DNA from: Candidatus Flavonifractor intestinigallinarum
GTDB lineage: Bacteria > Bacillota > Clostridia > Oscillospirales > Oscillospiraceae
Direction: 5' to 3'
Length of the DNA stretch: 64,000 nucleotides
NCBI GenBank assembly: GCA_019119165.1
Contig: DWXO01000077.1
Span: 1-64,000, forward strand
Shown here: positions 28,096 through 36,916 of the stretch, piece after piece
Layout of the letters: each line of letters begins with the position of its first letter
How positions within the stretch are numbered: the stretch's first letter is position 1
The notes under the pieces: model-generated
The model's input: the letters and a program-made list of their open reading frames with translations, nothing else
Told to the model about the DNA's origin: nothing
Databases searched by the model: none
Made by a program: the position numbers and the translations under genes

Positions 28096-31000
28096 ATGAA
28101 ACACACCGCGGGCCGCTGGCTGGCCCTTTTGCTGAGCTGGACTCTGCTGCTGGGGCTTTCGCCCACGGCCTTGGCCGCCGGAGCGGAGGAGGAAGGGCCT
28201 GCTCTCACGGGAGTGATGCTGAATCACTACACCCTGTCCATGGCTGTGGGCCAGAGCGACACCCTCAGCGCCACCCTCCAGATGTCCGACGGCTCCACGC
28301 TGGAGACCCTTCCCACGGGCTATACCGCCGTTTGGACGGTGGCCAATGACCGTGGGGATGAGGTGCGGGTGACCGCCGACGGGGAAAACAACCTTGCCGC
28401 CACGGTGGAAGCCCTGGCGCTGGCCGACACCAACGAGCCGGTCAAGGCCGTGTCGGTCACGATTACGGTGACCCCGGCGGGGGCGGCCCAGGGGCAGCAG
28501 GCATCCTGTCAGGTAACGGTCTCCGCCGCGGAGCCGCCTGGCGTGACGGTCAGCCCCAAGACCATGGAGCTCTCGCCCATTGAGACGGCCGCCAACCATA
28601 CGGGGCGGCTCACCGCTACCGTTACGCCCGCCTCGGCCCCTCAGACCGTGGCCTGGACCAGCGGGGATGGCACGGTAGCCACCGTCAGCGATACCGGCGT
28701 GGTCACGGCCGTAGGCGCCGGCGAGACAAAGATCACCGCCACCGCCAACGGCTACCAGGACACCTGTACCGTGCAGGTCCAGGGCGTGGCGCTGGACACC
28801 TCGGAGGTGACGAAGCCCCTGCGTGTGGGGGGCAATGCCACCCTGGATGCCACAATCTACGGCTCCTCCCTTCAGAACAAAACCCTTTCCTGGAGCAGCA
28901 GTGATTCCACCGTGGTAAAGGTGGATAAGGGCTACCTCTACGCCATGGAGGAAGGGGAGGCCATCATTACCGTCCAGATCAACGGCACCACCTATGTGGA
29001 TAGCGTGACCGTGAAAGTGGAGCAGGCCACCGCCGACGTGATCCGGGCCTCGGCGCAGACCGGGGACCCGCTGGAGTTTTCTGAGCTGGAGTCCGACCTT
29101 CAGAGCCAAAGCCGCCAGGTGCTGGACAAGAGCCTGAGCTACGTCAGCGGCCTGTCGGTGGACACGGCCCAGGGCACCCTCTATTACCGCTACGCCTCGG
29201 ATGGGGATACCGGCTCCGGCGTGGGCACCGGAGAGCGCTACTATGTCTCCCCGGGCAACGGCCAGATGTCCCTTTCCGACCTGACCTTTGTGCCCAAGTC
29301 CGATTTTGAGGGCACAGCGGTGATCCGGTACACCGGCTATGCCTCGGGCAGCGAGTTTTTCCAGGGCACCATCCAGGTGTCGGTGGAGATGGAACAGGAT
29401 GTGACCTACTCCACCTCGGCGGACAAGGCGGTGCAATTCAGCGCCGCCGACTTTGCCCAGGTGTGCCGCAGCCGGACGGGGCGGGACCTGAGCTACATCA
29501 TCTTCACCCTGCCCGACAGCAGCCGCGGTACCCTGTATTACAACTACCTCTCCGCCCAGAATCCAGGCACCGCCGTGGCGGCCGACGGACAGTACAAGTA
29601 CACGGGCAGCCCCAACCTGGGGGATGTGTATTTCCTGCCCGCTCAGGGCACCTCCGGCGAGGTGGTGTTCCCCTATACGGCCTGGGACGTGAACGGCACC
29701 TCCTACCGGGGACGGGTCACCGTCCAGGTTTCGGCGGCGGTGGCCTCGGGGGATCTTACCTACTCCGTGGCGCGCAACGGACGGGTCACCTTTGACGACA
29801 GTGACTTCAACACCCTGTCCCGGAACCTCACCGGCTATTCGCTGGAGCGGGTGCGCTTCACCCTGCCCGATTCCGACAAGGGCACGCTGTACTACGGCTA
29901 TACCTCCTCCGGCTCCTACACCGCTGAGGTGTCGGAAACCAGAGACTATTACCGCTCCTCCTACCCCTATCTGGACAACATCACCTTTGTGGCCGGAACG
30001 GATTACACCGGCACGGTGTCCATTCCCTTTACGGCGTGGGATGTGGAGGGAAACCGCTTTTACGGCGAGGTGGGCATCTCGGTGGCTGCCCGAGGCAGCG
30101 GCACCATCCGCTATACCGTGCTCCAGGGGGGAACGGTGAAGCTGGATGACGGGGACTTCAACGATCTGTGCCAGGAGCTGACGGGGGGCAGCCTGCGGTA
30201 TGTGCGCTTTACCCTTCCCGCGTCCTCCCGGGGTACGCTGTACTACAAGTACACCTCGTCGGGAAATTATGAAAGCAAGGTGTCTGAGAGCCGCAGCTAC
30301 TACCGCAGCTCCTCTCCGTACCTGGACAACATCACCTTTGTTCCCGCCTCCTCCTATACCGGCACGGTGTCCATTCCCTTCACCGGTTGGAATACCTCCA
30401 GTGAAACCTTCGCCGGCACACTGGAGATCACCGTGGACGGCACGCCCGATCCGCTGGTCTACCAGGTGACGGGGGGAGACGCGCTGACCTTTGACGAGGA
30501 GGCGTTTGACGACTACTGCCGTCTGGCCACCGGAGAGGGCCTGCGGTATGTGCGCTTTACCCTGCCCACCTCCACCCAAGGTACGCTCTACTATAACTAC
30601 AGAACCAGCACCGGAAAATACGACAGCAAGGTGACCTCCTCCCGCAACTACTACCTCAGCTCCTCCCCCTATCTGGAGAAGGTGAGCTTTGTGCCCGGGG
30701 ATGATTACGCCGGGACCTTCGACCTGTCCTTTACCGGCTGGAGTACCGGTGGTCGGAAGTTCACCGGCACGGTCACCATTACCGTGACCCAGGGACAGGC
30801 GGGGAACATCACCTATTCCACCGCCTACCAGCCGGTGACACTCCAGGCGGAGGACTTTGTCCAGGCCTGCGCCCAGCGGGGACGGGGCTCTCTGGTGTCG
30901 GTGAAGTTCACCGGGGCGGACAGCCTCTACGGCGGATATCTCTATGACAGCTACGGCGGGATTCACTCGGCCAGCAGCCAGGTGCGTACCGGCACGGTGT

Positions 31001-31701
31001 ACTATCCCTCCAGCTCCCCCCGGATCTCGGAAGTCTCCTTTGTGCCCCGGGTGGGCTTTCAGGGGACGGTGGTGCTGACCTACACCGGGACCGATTCCAG
31101 GGGAGGCACCTATCAGGGCACGGTGTCCATCCAGGTCACCCCCAACACCACGTCCAGCCACTTCTCCGACCTGAGCGGCTACGGCTGGGCCGCGGCGGCG
31201 GTGGATTTCCTCTACGAAAATCAGGTGGTCAGCGGCACCGGGAACGGGCGCTATGCGCCGGGACAGCCCATCACCAGAGCGGAATTCCTGGTGATGCTTG
31301 ACCGGGCGTTCGCATTCCCGGCCACGGAGAGCAAGTCCTTCCCCGATGTTCCGGACACCGCCTACTACGCCCAGTCGGTCCGGCGGGGCTACGCCCTTGG
31401 GGTGGTTTCGGGGTATCCGGACGGTACCTTCCGGCCCAATGAGGTCATCACCCGTGAGTCGGCGGCCACCATGCTGTACCGGGCCATGCAGGCCTCGGGA
31501 TGGAGCCTGAGCAGCGCGGGCGAAAGCGCCATGTACGGCTATTCCGACTGGCGGAGCGTATCGGCCTACGCGGTAACGCCAATGGCCACGCTGGTTCAGA
31601 ACGGGCTGCTGACCGGCGACGGGCAGGGCAAACTGCTCCCCACCAAGACCATGACACGGGCCGAGATGGCGGTTTTGCTGGCCAGAGCACTGACGTTTTA
31701 A
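28096..31701 (+). CDS. Large secreted protein with Ig-like (Big_2) domain, six tandem ~115-aa repeats and C-terminal SLH domains
   Basis: Signal peptide MKHTAGRWLALLLSWTLLLGLSPTALAA; VSPKTMELSPI...VAWTSGDGTVATVSDTGVVTAVGAGETKITATANGY; C-terminal AVDFLYENQVVSGTGNGRYAPGQPITRAEFLVML and two further SLH units. Confidence 0.9.
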   Translation: MKHTAGRWLALLLSWTLLLGLSPTALAAGAEEEGPALTGVMLNHYTLSMAVGQSDTLSATLQMSDGSTLETLPTGYTAVWTVANDRGDEVRVTADGENNLAATVEALALADTNEPVKAVSVTITVTPAGAAQGQQASCQVTVSAAEPPGVTVSPKTMELSPIETAANHTGRLTATVTPASAPQTVAWTSGDGTVATVSDTGVVTAVGAGETKITATANGYQDTCTVQVQGVALDTSEVTKPLRVGGNATLDATIYGSSLQNKTLSWSSSDSTVVKVDKGYLYAMEEGEAIITVQINGTTYVDSVTVKVEQATADVIRASAQTGDPLEFSELESDLQSQSRQVLDKSLSYVSGLSVDTAQGTLYYRYASDGDTGSGVGTGERYYVSPGNGQMSLSDLTFVPKSDFEGTAVIRYTGYASGSEFFQGTIQVSVEMEQDVTYSTSADKAVQFSAADFAQVCRSRTGRDLSYIIFTLPDSSRGTLYYNYLSAQNPGTAVAADGQYKYTGSPNLGDVYFLPAQGTSGEVVFPYTAWDVNGTSYRGRVTVQVSAAVASGDLTYSVARNGRVTFDDSDFNTLSRNLTGYSLERVRFTLPDSDKGTLYYGYTSSGSYTAEVSETRDYYRSSYPYLDNITFVAGTDYTGTVSIPFTAWDVEGNRFYGEVGISVAARGSGTIRYTVLQGGTVKLDDGDFNDLCQELTGGSLRYVRFTLPASSRGTLYYKYTSSGNYESKVSESRSYYRSSSPYLDNITFVPASSYTGTVSIPFTGWNTSSETFAGTLEITVDGTPDPLVYQVTGGDALTFDEEAFDDYCRLATGEGLRYVRFTLPTSTQGTLYYNYRTSTGKYDSKVTSSRNYYLSSSPYLEKVSFVPGDDYAGTFDLSFTGWSTGGRKFTGTVTITVTQGQAGNITYSTAYQPVTLQAEDFVQACAQRGRGSLVSVKFTGADSLYGGYLYDSYGGIHSASSQVRTGTVYYPSSSPRISEVSFVPRVGFQGTVVLTYTGTDSRGGTYQGTVSIQVTPNTTSSHFSDLSGYGWAAAAVDFLYENQVVSGTGNGRYAPGQPITRAEFLVMLDRAFAFPATESKSFPDVPDTAYYAQSVRRGYALGVVSGYPDGTFRPNEVITRESAATMLYRAMQASGWSLSSAGESAMYGYSDWRSVSAYAVTPMATLVQNGLLTGDGQGKLLPTKTMTRAEMAVLLARALTF
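29040..31140 (+). repeat. Six tandem coding repeats of roughly 115 aa (RFTLPxSxxGTLYYxYxS...YYxSSxPYLxxITFVPxxxYxGTVxIPFTxW)
   Basis: Diverged repeat units seen by eye in the protein; closest pair is units 3 and 4 (GTLYYGYTSSGSYTAEVSETRDYYRSSYPYLDNITFV vs GTLYYKYTSSGNYESKVSESRSYYRSSSPYLDNITFV). Confidence 0.85.
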
Positions 31702-31707
31702 CCAACC

Positions 31708-31752
31708 GGGGAAGCCGGAGCATGGATGCTCCGGCTTCCCCGTATTTCTTTT
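31708..31752 (+). terminator. Rho-independent terminator after the SLH protein gene
   Basis: GGGGAAGCCGGAGCAT-gg-ATGCTCCGGCTTCCCC perfect 16-bp stem, then gtatttctttt. Confidence 0.88.
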
Positions 31753-32027
31753 AGGCCCGCCGGAACGGCAAAAGGACAGGGCTATCTCAAATGCAGGGAA
31801 TATTAGGCACAAAACCAACATAGTTTTAGTGCGGTCCGGGCATGGGTATTCAACCGGGATTGATAAAAGCAAAATTGCGGTAAAGTGGAGCCGTAGAAAT
31901 GAATAAATAATCTTTATCGCAGGTTATATATGCGTTTTGATCGCGTAATGGAAGAATTATGCAAATATCAACCAAAGCACATATAAAAAGTAGGAAAATC
32001 AGTTGCGGATTTTGTCGTATTTTGTGC

Positions 32028-32056
32028 TTGAAAATATTGCGTTACTGCGGTACAAT
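32028..32056 (+). promoter_or_regulatory. Candidate sigma-A promoter for the fla/che operon
   Basis: TTGAAA (32028-32033) - 17 nt - TACAAT (32051-32056) in an AT-rich leader upstream of flgB. Confidence 0.65.
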
Positions 32057-32065
32057 CTATATGGG

Positions 32066-32092
32066 TAAAAGTGGTTGAAATTGCGACGAATA
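32066..32092 (+). promoter_or_regulatory. Candidate sigma-28-type promoter for the fla/che operon, tandem with the sigma-A site
   Basis: TAAA (32066-32069) - 15 nt - GACGAATA (32085-32092). Confidence 0.35.
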
Positions 32093-32180
32093 TAGAATAA
32101 TATGTCACAAGTGAGCCGAAAGAGGCTTTTTTCATTTCATATGAGCAGAAAAACCCAAAAAATAGAGGGAGTACATAGAT

Positions 32181-32564
32181 ATGGACTGTTTTGTAAGCAA
32201 TAGTGCCTTAATGCTACGGCGATCAATGGATTTCTTGTGGACCAAGCAGAGCTGCATTTTGGATAATATTGCCAATGCAGAAACGCCGGGGTACAAAACA
32301 AAATACGCTACCTTTGAAGAATCACTGCAGGAAGCCATTCAGTCCGCGTCCCACAAGGGCAGCACTGCCGGGGAAATTCGCTCTGCCATTCAGGGAGCCG
32401 ACATCTCGGTAGAGCAGGCCCAGGAGAACACCAGATTGGACGAAAATGGCGTGAACATTACAGAGCAGATGGTAGAGCTGGCCAGAAATGGTTACCAAAT
32501 GCAGTATGTGATGGACGCGATCAACAGTGATTTTTCGTTACTCCGCACTGCGATTAAGGGATAA
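32181..32564 (+). CDS. flgB: Flagellar basal-body rod protein FlgB
   Basis: RRSMDFLWTKQSCILDNIANAETPGYKTKYATFEESL; VELARNGYQMQYVMDAINSDFSLLRTAIKG. Confidence 0.95.
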   Translation: MDCFVSNSALMLRRSMDFLWTKQSCILDNIANAETPGYKTKYATFEESLQEAIQSASHKGSTAGEIRSAIQGADISVEQAQENTRLDENGVNITEQMVELARNGYQMQYVMDAINSDFSLLRTAIKG

Positions 32565-32577
32565 GGAGGCGTAGCAT

Positions 32578-33024
32578 ATGGCTTTTCTCAGTTCGATGAA
32601 TGTAGTGGGGTCCGGCCTCACCGCCCAGCAGCTGCGCCTGGACGTGATATCGGAGAATATCACCAACCAGAGCACCACCCGTACCGAGGGGGGCGGCCCC
32701 TATCGCCGGAAGATGGTGGTTCTCCAGAGCGAGGGCGGCCAGACGCCCTTTCAGCAGGTCCTGGCCCAGGCGCGGGGCGAGCGGGTCCAGCGGGAAGGCG
32801 GGGTGCGGGTGACAGAGATCGCCGAGGACCCCTCGGATTTCAAGCTGGTGTATGACCCCACCAATCCCGACGCCAATGAGCAGGGTTATGTGGAGATGCC
32901 CAATGTGGACCTGGTGAAGGAGATTGCCGACGCCATGGCGGCTTCCCAGGCTTATTCGGCAAACGTCACCGCCTTCAATGTGCTCAAGCAGGTGGCATCC
33001 AAAGGGCTGGAGATCGGGAAGTAA
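32578..33024 (+). CDS. flgC: Flagellar basal-body rod protein FlgC
   Basis: MNVVGSGLTAQQLRLDVISENITNQSTTRT; YVEMPNVDLVKEIADAMAASQAYSANVTAFNVLKQVASKGLEIGK. Confidence 0.96.
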   Translation: MAFLSSMNVVGSGLTAQQLRLDVISENITNQSTTRTEGGGPYRRKMVVLQSEGGQTPFQQVLAQARGERVQREGGVRVTEIAEDPSDFKLVYDPTNPDANEQGYVEMPNVDLVKEIADAMAASQAYSANVTAFNVLKQVASKGLEIGK

Positions 33025-33075
33025 TCGCCCGGTTGTAAGTGCCTGAAGAGGAAAGAGTAGAAAGGAAACGGTAAT

Positions 33076-33381
33076 ATGACAAGCCTTCAGACCATATCTC
33101 CCATCCAGCCGTTGTGGAGCACTGATTCTCCGGCGGCATCCGAAATTCAGAACGGCCAGCCCTCCATGTTCACGGAGATTTTTCAGTCCATGATCAACAA
33201 CGTGAAAGAGACTGACGCAGCCAAGAATGAGGCTGTTTACGCACTCGTCACCGGGCAGCTGGACAATCCGGCGGAGGCCACCATTGCGGCTACGCAGGCC
33301 AGCATTGCCACCGAGCTGCTGGTCCAGATGCGCGACCGTGCGCTGGACGCGTACAGCGAACTGATGCGCATCAGCATTTAA
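33076..33381 (+). CDS. fliE: Flagellar hook-basal body complex protein FliE
   Basis: FQSMINNVKETDAAKNEAVYALVTGQLDNPAEATIAATQASIATELLVQMRDRALDAYSELMRISI. Confidence 0.95.
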   Translation: MTSLQTISPIQPLWSTDSPAASEIQNGQPSMFTEIFQSMINNVKETDAAKNEAVYALVTGQLDNPAEATIAATQASIATELLVQMRDRALDAYSELMRISI

Positions 33382-33412
33382 AAGCTGAGAGACCTGGGGC
33401 GGGAGAAGAGTT

Positions 33413-35008
33413 ATGGGAGATAAAGTGAAAAAAGTGGTCTCCGATGTGGGACAGAAATGGAAAGCCGCCTCCCGAAAGACGAAAGGAATTCTGGGAGGCG
33501 CTGTGCTGGTTGTACTGGTGGCGCTGGTGGTGGTGATCATGGTGGCGAGCAACCGCCCCTATGTCACCCTGTTTGCCGACCTGAACCAGTCTGATTTATC
33601 GTCGATCCTGACGTATCTGTCCGACAATGGCGTCACAGAATATAAAGTGGAAGGGGATACCATCCTGGTGCCGGAAGACCGGGAAGCCGCCCTGAAGGCC
33701 CAGGTGCTTCAGGCGGGATACCCCTCCTCGGGATATGGGTACGACACCTATTTTGATCATGTGGGCAGCCTGACCACCGAGTCGGAGCGCAATCAGGTCA
33801 CCCTCTATGCCCTGCAGGACCGGATACAGGCGGTGGTCCGCAATTTTGACGGCGTCAGGGACGCGGCGGTGGTGCTCACACCGGGCGAGGACCACACCTA
33901 TGTGCTGGACAGCGGCAGCAAGGTGGACGCCACCGCTTCCGTGACGGTCACCATGGAGGAGGGGAAAACCCTCACCGACAACCAGGTAAAGGCCATCCGC
34001 AAGCTGGTCAGCAGCTGCCTTGCCGGGCTGAATGTGGAAAATGTGGATATCCTGGATACTTACGGAAATCCTTATACTGTCTCTGACGACTTTATGGACG
34101 TGCAGGATGCCTCCGCCCTGAAGCTGCAGCTGGAGGAGCAGTGGAACAACAACATCCGTACCCGGGTGATGCAGGCCCTGATCCCCATCTACGGTGAGGG
34201 CAACGTACAGGTAAGCGTCAACACGGTGGTGGATGTGGACCGCACCTACACCGACTCCACCGATTACACCCTGGAGGACTGGGCGGAGGGGAACGATGAC
34301 GGCATCATCGGCACCCAGGTCTGGGAAAACAGCATCGTCCGGGACGACGGGGAGGCGGGGGACGGCGGAGTGGCCGGCACCACCACCAACGCCGACCTGA
34401 ACACCTATGTGAACGAACAGATCCAGCCTGACGGCAACGAGTCGGTGATCTCCACCTCCGGTGAGACCGACCACCTGGTGGACACCACAAAGCAGCAGGT
34501 GGAGCATCTGGCCGGATATATCAGCGATGTGACCATCTCGGTGACCATCAACCAGAACGCGGCGGTGGGCGTGGAGGAGGCTGACCTGTATCCCCATGTG
34601 GCCCGGGCCGCCGGGATCTCCCAGGCCGACCAGGAGGACAAGATCTCCATTCTCATCGCGCCCTTCTATCAGGATGAGGCCCCCGATACGGACGTGCAGG
34701 AGCAGATGCCCCCGTGGGTGCTCTACGCGGCTATCGGCGGCGGCGTGCTGTTCCTGGTGCTCCTGCTGGTGATGTTCCTGCTCCATCGCAGACGGGTGAA
34801 AAAACGGCAGGCTGCCGCCGCCCAGGAGGCCGCTGAGGCCGTTGTGCCTGAGCAGATCCCGGTGCAGCAGCAGGCGGATATTATGGAGATGAATACCGAG
34901 AAGAGCATGGAATTGCGCCGGGATGTGCGGAGATTTGCCGAGGACAACCCGGAAATCGCGGCTCAGATGGTGAAGAACTGGCTGCGGGAGGGAGATAGGA
35001 CATCATGA
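33413..35008 (+). CDS. fliF: Flagellar M-ring protein FliF
   Basis: YVTLFADLNQSDLSSILTYLSDNGVTEYKVEGDTILVPEDR; LYALQDRIQAVVRNFDGVRDAAVVLTPGEDHTYV. Confidence 0.96.
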   Translation: MGDKVKKVVSDVGQKWKAASRKTKGILGGAVLVVLVALVVVIMVASNRPYVTLFADLNQSDLSSILTYLSDNGVTEYKVEGDTILVPEDREAALKAQVLQAGYPSSGYGYDTYFDHVGSLTTESERNQVTLYALQDRIQAVVRNFDGVRDAAVVLTPGEDHTYVLDSGSKVDATASVTVTMEEGKTLTDNQVKAIRKLVSSCLAGLNVENVDILDTYGNPYTVSDDFMDVQDASALKLQLEEQWNNNIRTRVMQALIPIYGEGNVQVSVNTVVDVDRTYTDSTDYTLEDWAEGNDDGIIGTQVWENSIVRDDGEAGDGGVAGTTTNADLNTYVNEQIQPDGNESVISTSGETDHLVDTTKQQVEHLAGYISDVTISVTINQNAAVGVEEADLYPHVARAAGISQADQEDKISILIAPFYQDEAPDTDVQEQMPPWVLYAAIGGGVLFLVLLLVMFLLHRRRVKKRQAAAAQEAAEAVVPEQIPVQQQADIMEMNTEKSMELRRDVRRFAEDNPEIAAQMVKNWLREGDRTS

Positions 35009-36078
35009 GTGAAACAGCAGCGGCAGCCCCCGCTCATGTGCCGGCGGCGCCAGTCAAGCCCACCGGAGATGCGCCCCATAAGGAGCTGACCCGCCAGCAG
35101 AAGGCGGCGGCCGTCATCATCTCCCTGGGAACGGAAAAGGCCTCCCAGCTCTACCAGTACATGGACCCGGAGGACGTGGAGCAGATCACCCTGGAGGTTG
35201 CCAAGCTGGGGTATGTGGACGCATCCACCACCGAGGACGTGCTGAACGAGTATTACCAGATGTGCATGACCAACAAGGCGGTGACCGAGGGCGGCCTGGA
35301 GTATGCCCGAGCCGTGCTGGAGCGGGCCTTTGGCTCCCAGACCGCCAGTCAGCTGCTGGACAAGGTGACCAAGTCCCTGAAAAACCGGGAGTTTGCCTTC
35401 CTCAACAAGGCGGATGAGAAGTCCCTGTACGCCGCGCTCCAGCATGAGCGGCCCCAGACCATCGCCCTGGTACTCTCCTATGTGGACCCGGAGAAGGCGG
35501 CGGCCGTCATTGACGAGCTGGACCCGGACCGGCAGGTGAAGGTGGTGGAGGGCATCGCCAACATGGAGAGCGCCTCCCCCGCGGCGGTAAAGATCATTGA
35601 GGCCGAGATGGAGAAGCGCTTCTCCAGCATCATGACCACCAACAATGTGAAGGTGGGCGGCGTGGACTATGTGGCCGGCGTCATGAACAATCTGGACCGT
35701 GCCAGCGAGAAGAGCATCTTCGACCGCCTGTCCGTCCACAACGCCGACCTGGCCGACGAGATCCGCAAGCGGATGTTCGTCTTCGAGGACATCATCACCA
35801 TGGACGACCGCTCGGTGCAGCGCTTTGTGCGGGATTGCGATCCCAAGGATATCGTGCTGGCCCTCAAGGGCGCCAACAGCGAGGTGGCCAACAAGATCTT
35901 TGCCAATGTGTCGACCCGTATGGCCCAGAGCATCCGCGACGACCTGGAGGTTACCATCAATGTGCGCATTCGGGACGTGGAGGCGGCCCAGCAGCGTATT
36001 GTGGGCGTGATCCGCGACCTGGAGGAGAAAAACGAACTGATTATCCTCAAGGGTGGAAAGGACGATATCATTGCCTAA
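35005..36078 (+). CDS. fliG: Flagellar motor switch protein FliG
   Basis: LTRQQKAAAVIISLGTEKASQLYQYMDPEDVEQITLEVAKLG; FEDIITMDDRSVQRFVRDCDPKDIVLALKGA. Confidence 0.97.
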   Translation: MSETAAAAPAHVPAAPVKPTGDAPHKELTRQQKAAAVIISLGTEKASQLYQYMDPEDVEQITLEVAKLGYVDASTTEDVLNEYYQMCMTNKAVTEGGLEYARAVLERAFGSQTASQLLDKVTKSLKNREFAFLNKADEKSLYAALQHERPQTIALVLSYVDPEKAAAVIDELDPDRQVKVVEGIANMESASPAAVKIIEAEMEKRFSSIMTTNNVKVGGVDYVAGVMNNLDRASEKSIFDRLSVHNADLADEIRKRMFVFEDIITMDDRSVQRFVRDCDPKDIVLALKGANSEVANKIFANVSTRMAQSIRDDLEVTINVRIRDVEAAQQRIVGVIRDLEEKNELIILKGGKDDIIA

Positions 36079-36898
36079 CATCTTGAAACACTTTTTCCGG
36101 CCTCAGGTGGGGTCCTATACCTTCCCGCCGGCGGATGAGATCCAGGTGGAGGAAGAGAAAACCGACCAGCCGGAGGAGGAGCGCCTGCCTGACGAGGGCG
36201 ATCATGCGGAGGAGTCGGGGCAGGACAGCGAGCGGCCCGGACCCGACCCGGGGCAGGGCGCGGCGGCCATGTTCTCCTACGCCAAGGTACAGTCCGAAAC
36301 CATCATCGCCCAGGCCAAGAGCGAGGGCGAGGCGCTGCTGGAGGAATACCGGCGGCAGGCCATGGAGGAGGCGCAGCAGCTGCGGGAGGAGGCCAAACAG
36401 GAGGGCTTCCGGCAGGGCTACGCCGACGGACTCGTCAAGGCCCAGGCCGAGAGCCGGGCCAGGCAGGATGAGGAATTCCAGAAGCAGGCCGGGCAGATCC
36501 GGGACTTCCTGCAGCGGGCCACCCAGGCCCGGGAGGAGCTGATGGAGCAGGCCCGGGAGGAGCTGTGCGATCTGAGTATCGCGGTAGCGGAAAAGGTGAT
36601 CCATGTCAGCCTGAAGAGCAGCCGGGAAGTGATCCTGCGCATGGTGCAGATGGCCACCGAGCGGCTGAAACGGCGTGAATGGGTACGAATCTATATCGGC
36701 GGCTGCGACAGCTGGGAGCTGGCGCAGATCAGCCCGGAGCTCACCGCCTCTCTGGCGGGATTGTCCGACCACATCAAGCTGATTCCCATGGCTGACGACG
36801 AGTCGGGTACCTGCATCATTGAGATGCCCGACGAAATCATCGACGCCAGCGTATCCACCCAGCTGGACAATCTGAAGGGGATACTGCGGGGCGGCTGA
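36071..36898 (+). CDS. fliH: Flagellar assembly protein FliH
   Basis: Helical Glu/Gln-rich stalk plus DLSIAVAEKVIHVSLKSSREVILRMVQMATERLKRREWVRIYIG between fliG and fliI. Probable TTG start overlapping the fliG end (track ORF starts at 36053). Confidence 0.9.
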   Translation: MPNILKHFFRPQVGSYTFPPADEIQVEEEKTDQPEEERLPDEGDHAEESGQDSERPGPDPGQGAAAMFSYAKVQSETIIAQAKSEGEALLEEYRRQAMEEAQQLREEAKQEGFRQGYADGLVKAQAESRARQDEEFQKQAGQIRDFLQRATQAREELMEQAREELCDLSIAVAEKVIHVSLKSSREVILRMVQMATERLKRREWVRIYIGGCDSWELAQISPELTASLAGLSDHIKLIPMADDESGTCIIEMPDEIIDASVSTQLDNLKGILRGG

Positions 36899-36916
36899 CG
36901 GAAGGAGGCGGGGGCC

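Noticed and set aside
22779-28208. 1809-aa minus-strand ORF
   Set aside because: Shadow of the SLH protein at 23109-28010, which has a signal peptide, SLH motifs and SD. The antisense translation is His/Gly/Gln rich without motifs.
29040-31140. Possible CRISPR or DNA repeat array
   Set aside because: Periodicity is about 340-350 nt, diverged, and in frame: protein domain repeats, not short direct repeats with spacers.
27967-31872. 1301-aa minus-strand ORF
   Set aside because: Shadow of the repeat/SLH gene at 28096-31701; arises from codon bias.
31752-32027. Riboswitch or ncRNA in the AT-rich leader upstream of flgB
   Set aside because: No recognisable c-di-GMP (GEMM) or other riboswitch core, and no clear terminator-like hairpin found by eye.
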